Assembly: GCA_028290665.1 (NCBI GenBank)
Contig: JAQGJK010000014.1
Span: 1-45,682, forward strand
DNA: 45,682 bases
Reading direction: 5' to 3'
DNA from: Devosia sp.
GTDB lineage: Bacteria > Pseudomonadota > Alphaproteobacteria > Rhizobiales > Devosiaceae
The position numbers were made by a program, and so were the translations under genes. Positions 9,273 to 16,739 of this stretch are shown one piece after another. How positions within the stretch are numbered: position 1 is the first letter of the stretch; every line of letters starts with the position of its first letter. The notes under the pieces are model-generated. The model had not been told where the DNA came from, searched no databases, and saw nothing but the letters and a program-made list of their open reading frames with translations.

Positions 9273-10582
9273 GCCGGACGATCCTGCGAGGGCGGGTGCT
9301 GACCTTTGTCAGCGAGCCGCAGGGGCGGGACGATGTGGGGTCTTATCGGTACCTCGAAGATGGCGCGGTGACCATCGAGGACGGCAAAGTACTGGCGGTC
9401 GATGACTATGCGATGAGGCCGGTTGAGGGGGCCATAGTGATCGACCATCGGCCGCATCTGATCATGCCCGGATTCATCGATTGTCATGTGCATTACGTGC
9501 AGATGCAGGTGATCGGCACCTATGCGGCGAACCTGCTCGAATGGCTCAACGACCATACCTTCATCGAGGAGCAGCGCTTTGCCCAGCAGGGGCATGCGGG
9601 ATATATCGCCGACAAGTTTTTCGACGAGATGCTGCGGCAGGGGACGACGACGGCGGTGGCGTATTGCTCGGTGCACCCGGCCTCGGTCGATGCGTTTTTC
9701 GCCGAGGCGAACCGGCGGAACCTGCTGATGATCGCCGGCAAGGTGATGATGGACCGCAATGCGCCCGAGGCGCTGCTCGATACGGCGCAGCGCGGCTATG
9801 ACGAAACGACGGCGCTGATCGCCCGCTGGCAGGGGACGGGGCGGAGTCATTACGCGATTTCGCCGCGCTTTGCGCTGACCTCGACGCCGGAGCAACTGGA
9901 GGCCGCGGCGACGCTGATGCGGGAGCATCCGGACTGCTACCTGCAGACGCATCTCAGCGAGAACGACGCCGAAATCGCCTATGCGATGGAGCTGTTTCCG
10001 GATGCGAAGGACTATACCGGGATCTACGAGGATTTTGGGCTGCTGGGGCCGAAAAGCCTGATGGGGCATTCGATCCATTTGAGCCATCGCGAGACGGCGG
10101 TAATGGCCGAGACCGGGGCGGTGGCGGTGTTCTGCCCGACGTCGAACCTGTTCCTCGGCTCGGGGCTGTTCGATCGTGACCGGTTGCGGCTGGCGGGCGT
10201 GACCATCGCGGTGGCGTCCGATATCGGCGGCGGCACCAGCTACTCGATGCTGAAGACGCTCGACGAGGCCTACAAGGTGCTGCAGTTGCGGCACCAGCGG
10301 CTGACGCCGCTCAACTCGTTTTACATGATGACACTTGGCAATGCCCGGGCGCTGGGGCTCGAGGGCCGGATCGGCAGCATCGCGCCGGGCCACGATGCCG
10401 ACCTCGTGGTGCTCGATGCCTCGGCCACGCCGGGAATGGCGCTGCGCATGGAGACCATCGACAGTCTCAGCGACGAACTGTTCCTGCTGCAGACGCTCGG
10501 GGATGACCGGAGCGTCGTTGAAACCTACGTCGCTGGAACCGCGTGCAAGCCTTCATCCGGGCATGCCCGAAGGGGTGGTTGA
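9269..10582 (+). CDS. guaD: guanine deaminase
   Basis: Zinc amidohydrolase converting guanine to xanthine, the substrate of xanthine dehydrogenase. With the GTG at 9269 (GTGA overlap with the puuD stop) the protein is 437 residues, close to the usual 440. The frame is open upstream inside puuD, but only this start gives the family N terminus SRTILRGRVLTFVSEP. Visible motifs are PGFIDCHVHY with the HxH metal pair at 73/75, LQTHLSEND, MGHSIHLSHRE, and ASDIGGGTSYSML with the metal-binding aspartate. Operon with puuD is near certain, which ties guanine, xanthine and urate steps into one locus. Confidence 0.94.
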   Translation: MSRTILRGRVLTFVSEPQGRDDVGSYRYLEDGAVTIEDGKVLAVDDYAMRPVEGAIVIDHRPHLIMPGFIDCHVHYVQMQVIGTYAANLLEWLNDHTFIEEQRFAQQGHAGYIADKFFDEMLRQGTTTAVAYCSVHPASVDAFFAEANRRNLLMIAGKVMMDRNAPEALLDTAQRGYDETTALIARWQGTGRSHYAISPRFALTSTPEQLEAAATLMREHPDCYLQTHLSENDAEIAYAMELFPDAKDYTGIYEDFGLLGPKSLMGHSIHLSHRETAVMAETGAVAVFCPTSNLFLGSGLFDRDRLRLAGVTIAVASDIGGGTSYSMLKTLDEAYKVLQLRHQRLTPLNSFYMMTLGNARALGLEGRIGSIAPGHDADLVVLDASATPGMALRMETIDSLSDELFLLQTLGDDRSVVETYVAGTACKPSSGHARRGG

Positions 10583-10599
10583 GCTAACCGGACCGCCAA

Positions 10600-10812
10600 C
10601 TAGTTGTTACCACCTTTATCAGGTGGACTATGTGTGTGGTGACTGTCCCTGACGCCGCCGCCGCCTGATACATCCGACTGGCGGGTATTGGTCGGCTGTC
10701 CTGGGGCCGGACCGCGATCCTCTGTCGGATCGGGTAAGTCAGGCCGCTGGTGGCTCGACCCGGGTCCGCCATGGTGACGATCAGTTTCTTCGTGCTTCTT
10801 GCTCGTCGACAT
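10600..10812 (-). CDS. small disordered hydrophilic protein, unknown function
   Basis: Seventy residues, almost without hydrophobic residues, rich in Gly, Pro, His, Ser and Asp (starts MSTSKKHEETDRHHGGPGSS, ends PPDKGGNN). It has no membrane segment, signal or fold signature and is probably intrinsically disordered. The ATG lies two bases after the stop of the 61-residue gene upstream on the same strand, with caggat about ten bases before it, so the two are translated together. It converges with guaD. I do not recognise a function; the evidence that it is real is its position, ribosome binding site and composition. Confidence 0.55.
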   Translation of the reverse strand: MSTSKKHEETDRHHGGPGSSHQRPDLPDPTEDRGPAPGQPTNTRQSDVSGGGGVRDSHHTHSPPDKGGNN

Positions 10813-10814
10813 GG

Positions 10815-11000
10815 TTACCGATCCTGCTGATAGCCTTGATGCGTGGTGTTGATCTTGGAGTTGCCCTGCTGACCTTCCTTGTCGTAATTGCGGTCGGTCT
10901 CGTGAGCATTCGCGCCGTCGTCGACTTGTGTCTTGTCAGTGCCTCCAGTGCCTTTTGGACTGCGGCTGGCGGGCGGGATTGGTGGCAGATGCTTGGACAT
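10815..11000 (-). CDS. conserved small protein of Hyphomicrobiales, unknown function
   Basis: Sixty-one residues, hydrophilic, beginning MSKHLPPIPPASRSPKGTG and ending INTTHQGYQQDR. From memory, short proteins with this same beginning and end are common across Rhizobiales genomes as hypotheticals, which supports a real gene; this recollection is unverified. A strong Shine-Dalgarno (agaggagg) sits 6 bases before the ATG. No cysteine, no hydrophobic core, likely disordered. It is divergent from malate synthase G and leads the two-gene unit with the 70-residue protein. A stress or desiccation role would be a guess. Confidence 0.75.
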   Translation of the reverse strand: MSKHLPPIPPASRSPKGTGGTDKTQVDDGANAHETDRNYDKEGQQGNSKINTTHQGYQQDR

Positions 11001-11120
11001 TGTCGGCCTCCTCTGGTTGCTCCGAGTAAACTTTCCTGTCGCAGGGCCGGTTCCCGTTTTACCCAGTTGTGAACGCCTGCGGCGGAATGCAGGGTAGGCC
11101 GGCAGGAATGGGAAGCGTGC

Positions 11121-13286
11121 ATGATGACCTATGTTGAAAAGTCAGGGCTCGAGGTCGATGCAGGGCTGGCCGCGTTCATCGAGACCGAAGCGCTGCCGGG
11201 GAACAGGATCGCGCCCGAGGCCTTCTGGGCAAGGCTGGCGCGGCTGGTCGCCGAGCTTATGCCGAAGAACCGTGCGTTGCTGGCGCGTCGCGACCAGTTG
11301 CAGCAGCAGATCGATGATTGGCATCGCGAGCATGGCGCAGTGGCGAGCGATCCGACCGGCTATGAGGCGTTCCTGAAGCGGATCGGGTACCTCGTCGACG
11401 ACCCGGCGGATTTTTCCATCGAGACCGAGGGGCTCGACCCGGAAGTGTCGACGCTGTGCGGGCCGCAGCTGGTGGTGCCGGTGTCGAACGCGCGGTATGC
11501 GCTCAACGCGGCCAACGCGCGGTGGGGGTCGCTGTTCGATGCGCTGTATGGCACCGACGTGATTACCCGCGAGGGCGAGTTGGCGCCCGGGGCGGAATAC
11601 AATGCGGCACGTGGCGCGGCGGTATTTGCACGGGCGGCGGAGTTCCTCGACGGCGCGTTTCCGCTGAGTGCCGGGAGCCATGCCGGGGTGCGCGGCTATC
11701 GCGTGGCGCATCGCAACGGGGTGGCGGTGCTGACTGCCGACACGGAAGCCGGGCCTGTGGGGCTACGTGATGCCGAGGCGTTTGTCGGGTCGGCAGAGCG
11801 CGGGGCGGCGAGCGTGCTGCTGCTCAAGCATCACGGGCTGCATGCGGAACTGGTGATCGACCGGGAGAGTGCCATCGGGCGGACGCATCCGGCGGGGCTG
11901 GCCGACGTGGTGCTCGAAGCGGCGCTCACCACCATCGAGGATTGCGAGGATTCGGTCGCGGCGGTCGATGCTGCGGACAAGATCGGGGTGTATCGCAACT
12001 GGCTCGGGCTGATGACCGGCAAGCTCGAGGATGCGTTCGAGAAGGGCGGCCGCACGGTGACGCGGCGGCTTAATCCGGACCGGAGCTATGTGGCGCCGGA
12101 CGGGTCGACGCTGACGCTCAAGGGACGGTCGCTGCTGCTGGTGCGCAATGTCGGGCATCTGATGACCACCGATTCGGTATTCAACGCCGACGGCGAACCG
12201 ATCGGCGAGGGGTTGCTCGACGCGGTAGTCACGGTGCTGTGCGGAATGCACGACCGGGAGAATTCGCGCACCGGGGCAATCTACATCGTCAAGCCCAAGA
12301 TGCACGGCCCCGAGGAAGTGGCCTTCGCCTGCGAGGTGTTCGGCGCCGTCGAGACGATGCTGGGGCTCGCCCCCAACACGGTCAAGATCGGCATCATGGA
12401 CGAGGAACGCCGGACTTCGGCCAACCTCAAGGCTGCGATTTTCGCGGCGCGCGCCCGGGTGTTTTTCATCAATACCGGGTTCCTCGACCGGACCGGCGAC
12501 GAAATCCATACCGCGATGGAAGCGGGGCCGGTGCTGCGCAAGGACGACGTCAAATCCGAGCGCTGGATCACCGCCTATGAAGACCGCAACGTGCTGATCG
12601 GGCTCGCCGCCGGGTTCGCCGGGCGGGCACAGATCGGCAAGGGCATGTGGGCGCGGCCGGACGACATGGCGGCGATGATGAGCTCCAAGCTCGGCCACCC
12701 CAATGCCGGGGCGAACACTGCGTGGGTGCCTTCGCCGACGGCAGCGACACTGCATGCACTGCATTACCATCAGGTCGATGTGTTCGCGGCGCAGCAGCGT
12801 CGGCACAACCAACCCGTGCCGCCATTGTCCGAGCTGTTCTCGATGCCGGTGCTGGCGCCGTTTGCGCTCAGCCGGGCAGAAATCGTGCGCGAACTCGAGA
12901 ACAACGCGCAGGGGATTTTGGGTTATGTGGTGCGCTGGGTCGACCAGGGCGTCGGTTGCTCGAAGGTGCCCGACATCAACAATGTGCAGTTGATGGAAGA
13001 CCGGGCGACGTGCCGGATTTCGTCGCAGGGCATCGCCAACTGGCTGCGGCACGGGCTGACCAGCAAGGACGAACTGTTCGAAGTGTTCGAGCGCATGGCG
13101 GCGGTGGTCGACGCGCAGAACGCCGGCGACCGGCTGTATCAGCCGATGGCAGGCAACGAACACTCGATCGCGTTTCAGGCAGCGCTGGATCTGGCGATCC
13201 ACGGGGCTGATCAACCATCGGGGTATACCGAGCCGATTTTGCACGCGCGGCGGGTGGAAGTGAAGCGGCTGGGCGGGGAGCGGTAG
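11121..13286 (+). CDS. glcB: malate synthase G
   Basis: Condenses glyoxylate with acetyl-CoA to give malate in the cytoplasm. The 721-residue length matches the G isoform. Visible family blocks include LLLVRNVGHLMTTDSV with the catalytic arginine, GAIYIVKPKMHGPEEVAF, KIGIMDEERRTSANLKAAIF with magnesium-binding acidic residues, and GKGMWARPDDMAAMM. Start ATG at 11121 is followed by a second ATG; either is possible. It stands alone, with its own upstream region, and a cluster of repeats behind it. Being next to purine catabolism genes may be meaningful because ureide breakdown yields glyoxylate, but the enzyme also serves growth on acetate or glycolate. Confidence 0.96.
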   Translation: MMTYVEKSGLEVDAGLAAFIETEALPGNRIAPEAFWARLARLVAELMPKNRALLARRDQLQQQIDDWHREHGAVASDPTGYEAFLKRIGYLVDDPADFSIETEGLDPEVSTLCGPQLVVPVSNARYALNAANARWGSLFDALYGTDVITREGELAPGAEYNAARGAAVFARAAEFLDGAFPLSAGSHAGVRGYRVAHRNGVAVLTADTEAGPVGLRDAEAFVGSAERGAASVLLLKHHGLHAELVIDRESAIGRTHPAGLADVVLEAALTTIEDCEDSVAAVDAADKIGVYRNWLGLMTGKLEDAFEKGGRTVTRRLNPDRSYVAPDGSTLTLKGRSLLLVRNVGHLMTTDSVFNADGEPIGEGLLDAVVTVLCGMHDRENSRTGAIYIVKPKMHGPEEVAFACEVFGAVETMLGLAPNTVKIGIMDEERRTSANLKAAIFAARARVFFINTGFLDRTGDEIHTAMEAGPVLRKDDVKSERWITAYEDRNVLIGLAAGFAGRAQIGKGMWARPDDMAAMMSSKLGHPNAGANTAWVPSPTAATLHALHYHQVDVFAAQQRRHNQPVPPLSELFSMPVLAPFALSRAEIVRELENNAQGILGYVVRWVDQGVGCSKVPDINNVQLMEDRATCRISSQGIANWLRHGLTSKDELFEVFERMAAVVDAQNAGDRLYQPMAGNEHSIAFQAALDLAIHGADQPSGYTEPILHARRVEVKRLGGER

Positions 13287-13340
13287 TGGGGCGACCATAG
13301 CCTGCGTGTGGCTCGGCGGAGTTTTTTTATCGGCACTTCT

Positions 13341-13426
13341 GCATGTGGAGCGACCCCCTCCCTAGCCCTCCCCTCAAGGGGGAGGGGAGGGTTCGTGGCA
13401 CGCTTGCCCCTCATTTAATCGTCTGA
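13341..13426 (+). repeat. palindromic repeat family B, copy 1
   Basis: Core CTAGCCCTCCCCTCAAGGGG followed by GAGGGGAGGGTTCGTGG, a long near-palindrome, preceded by GCATGTGGAGC and followed by a weaker conserved tail ending TAATCGTCTGA. Further copies lie at 13671 and 45045 in the same orientation and at 13489 and 45186 inverted. Confidence 0.8.
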
Positions 13427-13488
13427 GAAATCACCAATCCGACTTCGGCGAACTGACAAACGCCAAGTGCGATGGGAAAGCGTGAGGC

Positions 13489-13555
13489 GGACCCTCCCCT
13501 CTCCCCTGAGGGGAGGGCCAGGGCGGGGGTAGTGCCACACATGCATGACGGGGAT
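13489..13555 (-). repeat. palindromic repeat family B, inverted copy
   Basis: Core CCTCCCCTCTCCCCTGAGGG then GAGGGCCAGGGCGGGGGTAG, followed by TGCCACACATGC and ATGACGGG. The copy at 45186 shares both the core and this flanking GCCACACATGC, so the repeat unit extends beyond the palindrome. Confidence 0.75.
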
Positions 13556-13670
13556 AGTCAGCTCGGCATATCCACGTCCATTCTGTTGTCAGGCCAAGGT
13601 ATCCAGATGAACGCGGAGCCGGTGACGTAGTGGGTTCCCGCTTACTGTCAGCGCTGCGCGCAGTGGCACG

Positions 13671-13782
13671 ACTGAGCATCCAACCACCCCTCCCGCACCT
13701 GGAGCTACCCCCTCCCTAGCCCTCCTCTCAAGGGGGAGGGGAGGGTTTGTGGCGCCGGGTCGCCTTACTTGTACCGTCTGAT
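13671..13782 (+). repeat. palindromic repeat family B, copy 2
   Basis: Contains GAGCATCCAACCACCCCTCC, GCACCTGGAGC, CCCTCCCTAGCCCTCCTCTC, AAGGGGGAGGGGAGGGTTTG and the tail TACCGTCTGA. The left flank is shared with the window-end copy (GAGTATCCAACCACCCCCTC at 45052), giving a unit of about 110 bases. Confidence 0.8.
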
Positions 13783-13801
13783 TTCTGCAGTGCTCTCGGA
13801 C

Positions 13802-15433
13802 CTACACCTCGTAGGTCGGCAGCGTGAGCGCGGCTGGGCGTTCGGGACCTAGGTCGAGGGTGATGTCGTTGGCGATTAGGGTCGTGGCGCTGTTGAGGGG
13901 CTCGTTGGTGCCGAGATTACGGGCGTAGCGGGGGTGGGCGCCGGAGGCAATGAGGAGGCGGAGGCGGTGGCCGGGGCGGAAGCAGTGGGCGGTGGCGTGG
14001 AGTTTGATGGTGACGGCCCAGCCGGCGCCGGTCCGCTCGGTATCGGGGGTGATGCGGGTGAAGCCGTCGCAGACGTTGCGGGAAATGCCGGCGGGGTCGA
14101 CGTCAGAGAGGCGGACGAACAGGTCGAGGTGCGGGATGGTGGCGCGGACATGGAGGCTGGCGGTCGATTGACCGATGATGGTCAGCGGTTCGGTCAGCGG
14201 AGCCGAGGTGTGGACCAGGAGGTCGGGGCGCGCTTCGAGCGGCGCGTTGTCGACCGGGCCGGCGCCGGTGAAGGCGAAGATGGCACCGCCGAGGTTGGGG
14301 GTCGGATCGGCAGGATCGTAGCGATAGCTCAGCTCCGTTGCCGCGGTCGGTGGAGTGGGCTCGAGGCTGTTGCCGGGAGCAAGGTAGAGCTGGCGCTCCG
14401 ACGGGGGACCGGGTGGGTAGCTGTCGAATTCGTGCCAGATGCCGGTGCCGCCGACCTGCAGGCGGACGGGCTTGGCGCGCAGGCCCTTACGGTCGCCCAT
14501 GAGTTCGGCGCGCATCCAGGTCAGCGTCTCGCGCACGGCCGCATATTGCAGTTCGGGGTGGACGTGCCACCAGACGCCGACGGTGAGGTAAGGGGTGTGG
14601 CCAAAGCTCACCAGCGTCTGATAATCGCGCAGCAGCTGATCGACCATGAAATCATACCAGCCCGACATGAAATGGTTGGGCGGGGTGGTGGCCGAAAGGC
14701 GGTGGGAGTGGTCGATTTCCGTCCAGAAATCGGGGTTGTCGAGCGCATTGGCGAACCAGCGGCGCCAGAACGGCACCTGATGACCGGCAGCAACGCGATC
14801 GGCTTCGACCAGCGGCAGGGTCATCGAGGCCGCGAGGGTGGTTTTTTCCACATGGCCACTGAACAGCCGGCGGGCGCCGCCGAGGTTGATATTGTTGACG
14901 ATGTCGAGCGTCTGCAACCAGCTCAGCCACAAGCTGACGTGGAAGGCGCCGGAGGGCAGGACGACGCTTTTGAACTCCGAGGAGGTGACTTTGGTCGCCA
15001 TGGCGGAATTTGGCGGCAAAGCATCGGAAATCGCCCATTGCGCATAGCCGAGATAGGAGGGGCCGGAGAGGCCGAGGCGGCCATCGTACCAGGATTGGGC
15101 CTTGATCCAGTCGAGCGTGGCGAGGCCATCGGCGCGCTCATGGACCAGCGGATCGAACTCGCCGCCGGATTTGTCGGTGCCACGGCAGGCTTGCAGTACG
15201 CAGTGGAAACCGCGCTCGGCATAGGACATGGCGACGGCGGAAAAGCCGTAAAAACCATAGGGCAGGCGCATCAGGATGGTCGGGTGCGCGCCAGTGCCGC
15301 GGGGCGAAAACACCCGGGTAACGAGTTCGACGCCATCGGGCATGGCGAGGCGCACGGTGCGGCGGACCATGGCGCGGTGCGTCGTGCGCGGAAGCCCGGC
15401 GACGCGGGTCAGAAAGAAGCTGCCGATGCTCAT
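13802..15433 (-). CDS. CocE/NonD-family hydrolase (X-Pro dipeptidyl-peptidase-like)
   Basis: Serine hydrolase of the S15/CocE family, 543 residues. The alpha/beta-hydrolase domain includes HPTILMRLPYGFYGFSA, the CRGTDKSGGEF block typical of CocE, and the nucleophile motif LSGPSYLGYAQ with Ser126. The C-terminal third (about 330-540) is the jelly-roll X-Pro domain, visible as GQSTASLHVRATIPHLDLFV and RPGHRLRLLIASG. The substrate may be an ester or a peptide; the sequence does not say. No signal peptide is apparent. It is convergent with the repeat region and divergent from the small membrane protein gene, sharing a 127-base promoter interval. Confidence 0.9.
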   Translation of the reverse strand: MSIGSFFLTRVAGLPRTTHRAMVRRTVRLAMPDGVELVTRVFSPRGTGAHPTILMRLPYGFYGFSAVAMSYAERGFHCVLQACRGTDKSGGEFDPLVHERADGLATLDWIKAQSWYDGRLGLSGPSYLGYAQWAISDALPPNSAMATKVTSSEFKSVVLPSGAFHVSLWLSWLQTLDIVNNINLGGARRLFSGHVEKTTLAASMTLPLVEADRVAAGHQVPFWRRWFANALDNPDFWTEIDHSHRLSATTPPNHFMSGWYDFMVDQLLRDYQTLVSFGHTPYLTVGVWWHVHPELQYAAVRETLTWMRAELMGDRKGLRAKPVRLQVGGTGIWHEFDSYPPGPPSERQLYLAPGNSLEPTPPTAATELSYRYDPADPTPNLGGAIFAFTGAGPVDNAPLEARPDLLVHTSAPLTEPLTIIGQSTASLHVRATIPHLDLFVRLSDVDPAGISRNVCDGFTRITPDTERTGAGWAVTIKLHATAHCFRPGHRLRLLIASGAHPRYARNLGTNEPLNSATTLIANDITLDLGPERPAALTLPTYEV

Positions 15434-15560
15434 AAGCCGGTTCGCCCTGGTTTAAGTCAGCACAGTGGCTGTGGACACGGTTCCGTTCAAGGGCGGAACC
15501 GCGACCACGGCGTGGCGTTTGGTCCCTCGCAGCCGATAGCGGCATTTTGGGGAACGTCAC

Positions 15561-15731
15561 ATGGAAACCTACGATTCAAAGAAAACGACGACCGAGGTCA
15601 GTGGCGCCAACCGTAAATCGACGAATTTCCGCGTGCTGCTGATTTCACTGCTGATCGTCGTCGTGGCGTTTGCGGTGATCTACTTCGTGTTCTCCGGTCA
15701 GCCGTCGACAGTCACGACTGTAGCGCCCTGA
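15561..15731 (+). CDS. 56-residue single-pass membrane protein, unknown function
   Basis: A short gene with hydrophilic N terminus METYDSKKTTTEVSGANRKS, one strong membrane helix (FRVLLISLLIVVVAFAVIYF, about residues 24-43) and a short tail. The positive charges before the helix predict the N terminus in the cytoplasm. A ribosome binding site (ggggaa) precedes the ATG, and the topoisomerase gene begins nine bases after the stop, so they probably share a message. I do not know a function; similar small proteins may exist in related genomes, but I cannot check. Confidence 0.75.
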   Translation: METYDSKKTTTEVSGANRKSTNFRVLLISLLIVVVAFAVIYFVFSGQPSTVTTVAP

Positions 15732-15740
15732 GGGCTGGCC

Positions 15741-16736
15741 GTGCCGCGCTTGAAGCTCGTCGCCCGCGACGATTTGACTGTACGCCGCAAGCGCAGCGGT
15801 CGCGGCTTCAGTTTTGTCGACGCAAACCGCCTGCCCGTGAGTGCAGAAATTCGCGAGCGGGCGCTGGCACTGGTTATCCCGCCCGCCTGGACGGAGGTGC
15901 GGGTTGCCGCCGACGCCAATGCCCACATCCAGTGCATCGGGATCGATGAGGCGGGGCGGGTGCAATATATCTATCACCTCGACTGGGAGAAAAAGCGCAA
16001 CCAGCGCAAGCAATTACGGCTGGCGCTGTTGACGGCAGCGTTGCCGCGCATCCGCCGGCGGGTGGCGGAGGATTTACGTAAGCCGGCGGGCAGCCTTGAT
16101 CTGGCGCTGGCGATCGCCGTGGCGTTGATCGATCGTACCGCGATGCGCGTCGGCCGGGAGCGCTATCTCGAAGCCAATGGAACCCGGGGAGCGGGGACGC
16201 TGTATTCCAAGGACGTCACCATCAATGGCGACGAAGTCTGCCTGGCCTTTCCGGCAAAAAGTGGCAAGGCCGCCCGGTATTGTCTCATTGACCCGGCACT
16301 CAGTGCTGCGGTTTCGGCAATTCTGACACTGCCGGGGCGGCGCCTCTTGGCGTATCGGACCGAGGCGGGGAAGGTTGTGGCCATCAAGACTGATGCGATC
16401 AACGCTTATCTGCGCCAGATTTCGGGCGTCGAGATCTCGGCGAAGGATTTCCGGACGCTGCATGCGAGCGCCATGGCGGGCGAAGCGTTGGCCAAGCTCG
16501 AACGCGGCACGACCGAACAGGCACGCAAGCGGCAGATGGCGTCAGTCACCAAGGCGGTGTCGGAGTATCTGCGCAACACGCCGATGGTGTGCCGAAAAAG
16601 CTATGTGGCGCCGTGCCTGTTCAAGCTGTTCGACACCGGGAAACTGAGCGGGCTATGGAACGCGGCAGGCACTGGCGGCCATGGAGTCAAGGCGAGGGAA
16701 GCAAAACTCGGCAGGGTGCTGGAGGCCGTGCTTTAA
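15741..16736 (+). CDS. DNA topoisomerase IB (poxvirus/bacterial type)
   Basis: Relaxes supercoils by nicking one strand through a 3'-phosphotyrosyl link. The 331-residue protein matches bacterial TopIB: an N-terminal beta domain (GFSFVDANRLPVSAEIRERA, IPPAWTEVRVAADANAHIQC), then the catalytic domain with VGRERYLEANGTRGAGTLYS, KDFRTLHASAMA and the active-site tyrosine Y288 in CRKSYVAP. The start is GTG at 15741, with gagggctggcc in front as the ribosome binding site. It ends three bases before the convergent GGDEF/EAL gene, with no room for a separate terminator. Confidence 0.93.
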   Translation: MPRLKLVARDDLTVRRKRSGRGFSFVDANRLPVSAEIRERALALVIPPAWTEVRVAADANAHIQCIGIDEAGRVQYIYHLDWEKKRNQRKQLRLALLTAALPRIRRRVAEDLRKPAGSLDLALAIAVALIDRTAMRVGRERYLEANGTRGAGTLYSKDVTINGDEVCLAFPAKSGKAARYCLIDPALSAAVSAILTLPGRRLLAYRTEAGKVVAIKTDAINAYLRQISGVEISAKDFRTLHASAMAGEALAKLERGTTEQARKRQMASVTKAVSEYLRNTPMVCRKSYVAPCLFKLFDTGKLSGLWNAAGTGGHGVKAREAKLGRVLEAVL

Positions 16737-16739
16737 GGC

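Larger units (their letters stand above)
13287..13801. other. gene-free stretch behind glcB, filled with repeats
   Basis: These 515 bases hold three copies of one palindromic repeat family in alternating orientation (listed separately) joined by unique spacers. The reading frames that cross it are low-complexity products of the C- and G-runs and have no plausible starts. A T7 run at 13322 follows glcB, but only a four-base stem (AGCC/GGCT) precedes it, so I do not call a terminator. Confidence 0.7.

Noticed and set aside
11763-13298. Minus-strand open frame (511 codons) opposite glcB
   Set aside because: His/Arg-rich antisense shadow; malate synthase G is complete on the plus strand.
13302-13330. 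Possible glcB terminator at the T7 run
   Set aside because: Only a four-base stem (AGCC/GGCT) precedes the run, with eight unpaired bases between.
13431-13679. Minus-strand open frame between glcB and the hydrolase
   Set aside because: Crosses the inverted family B repeat and consists largely of its low-complexity translation.
13934-15616. Long plus-strand open frame (560 codons) opposite the CocE-like hydrolase
   Set aside because: No recognisable motifs, Gly/Val/Asp-rich composition typical of antisense frames in GC-rich genes, and the opposite strand encodes a complete hydrolase.
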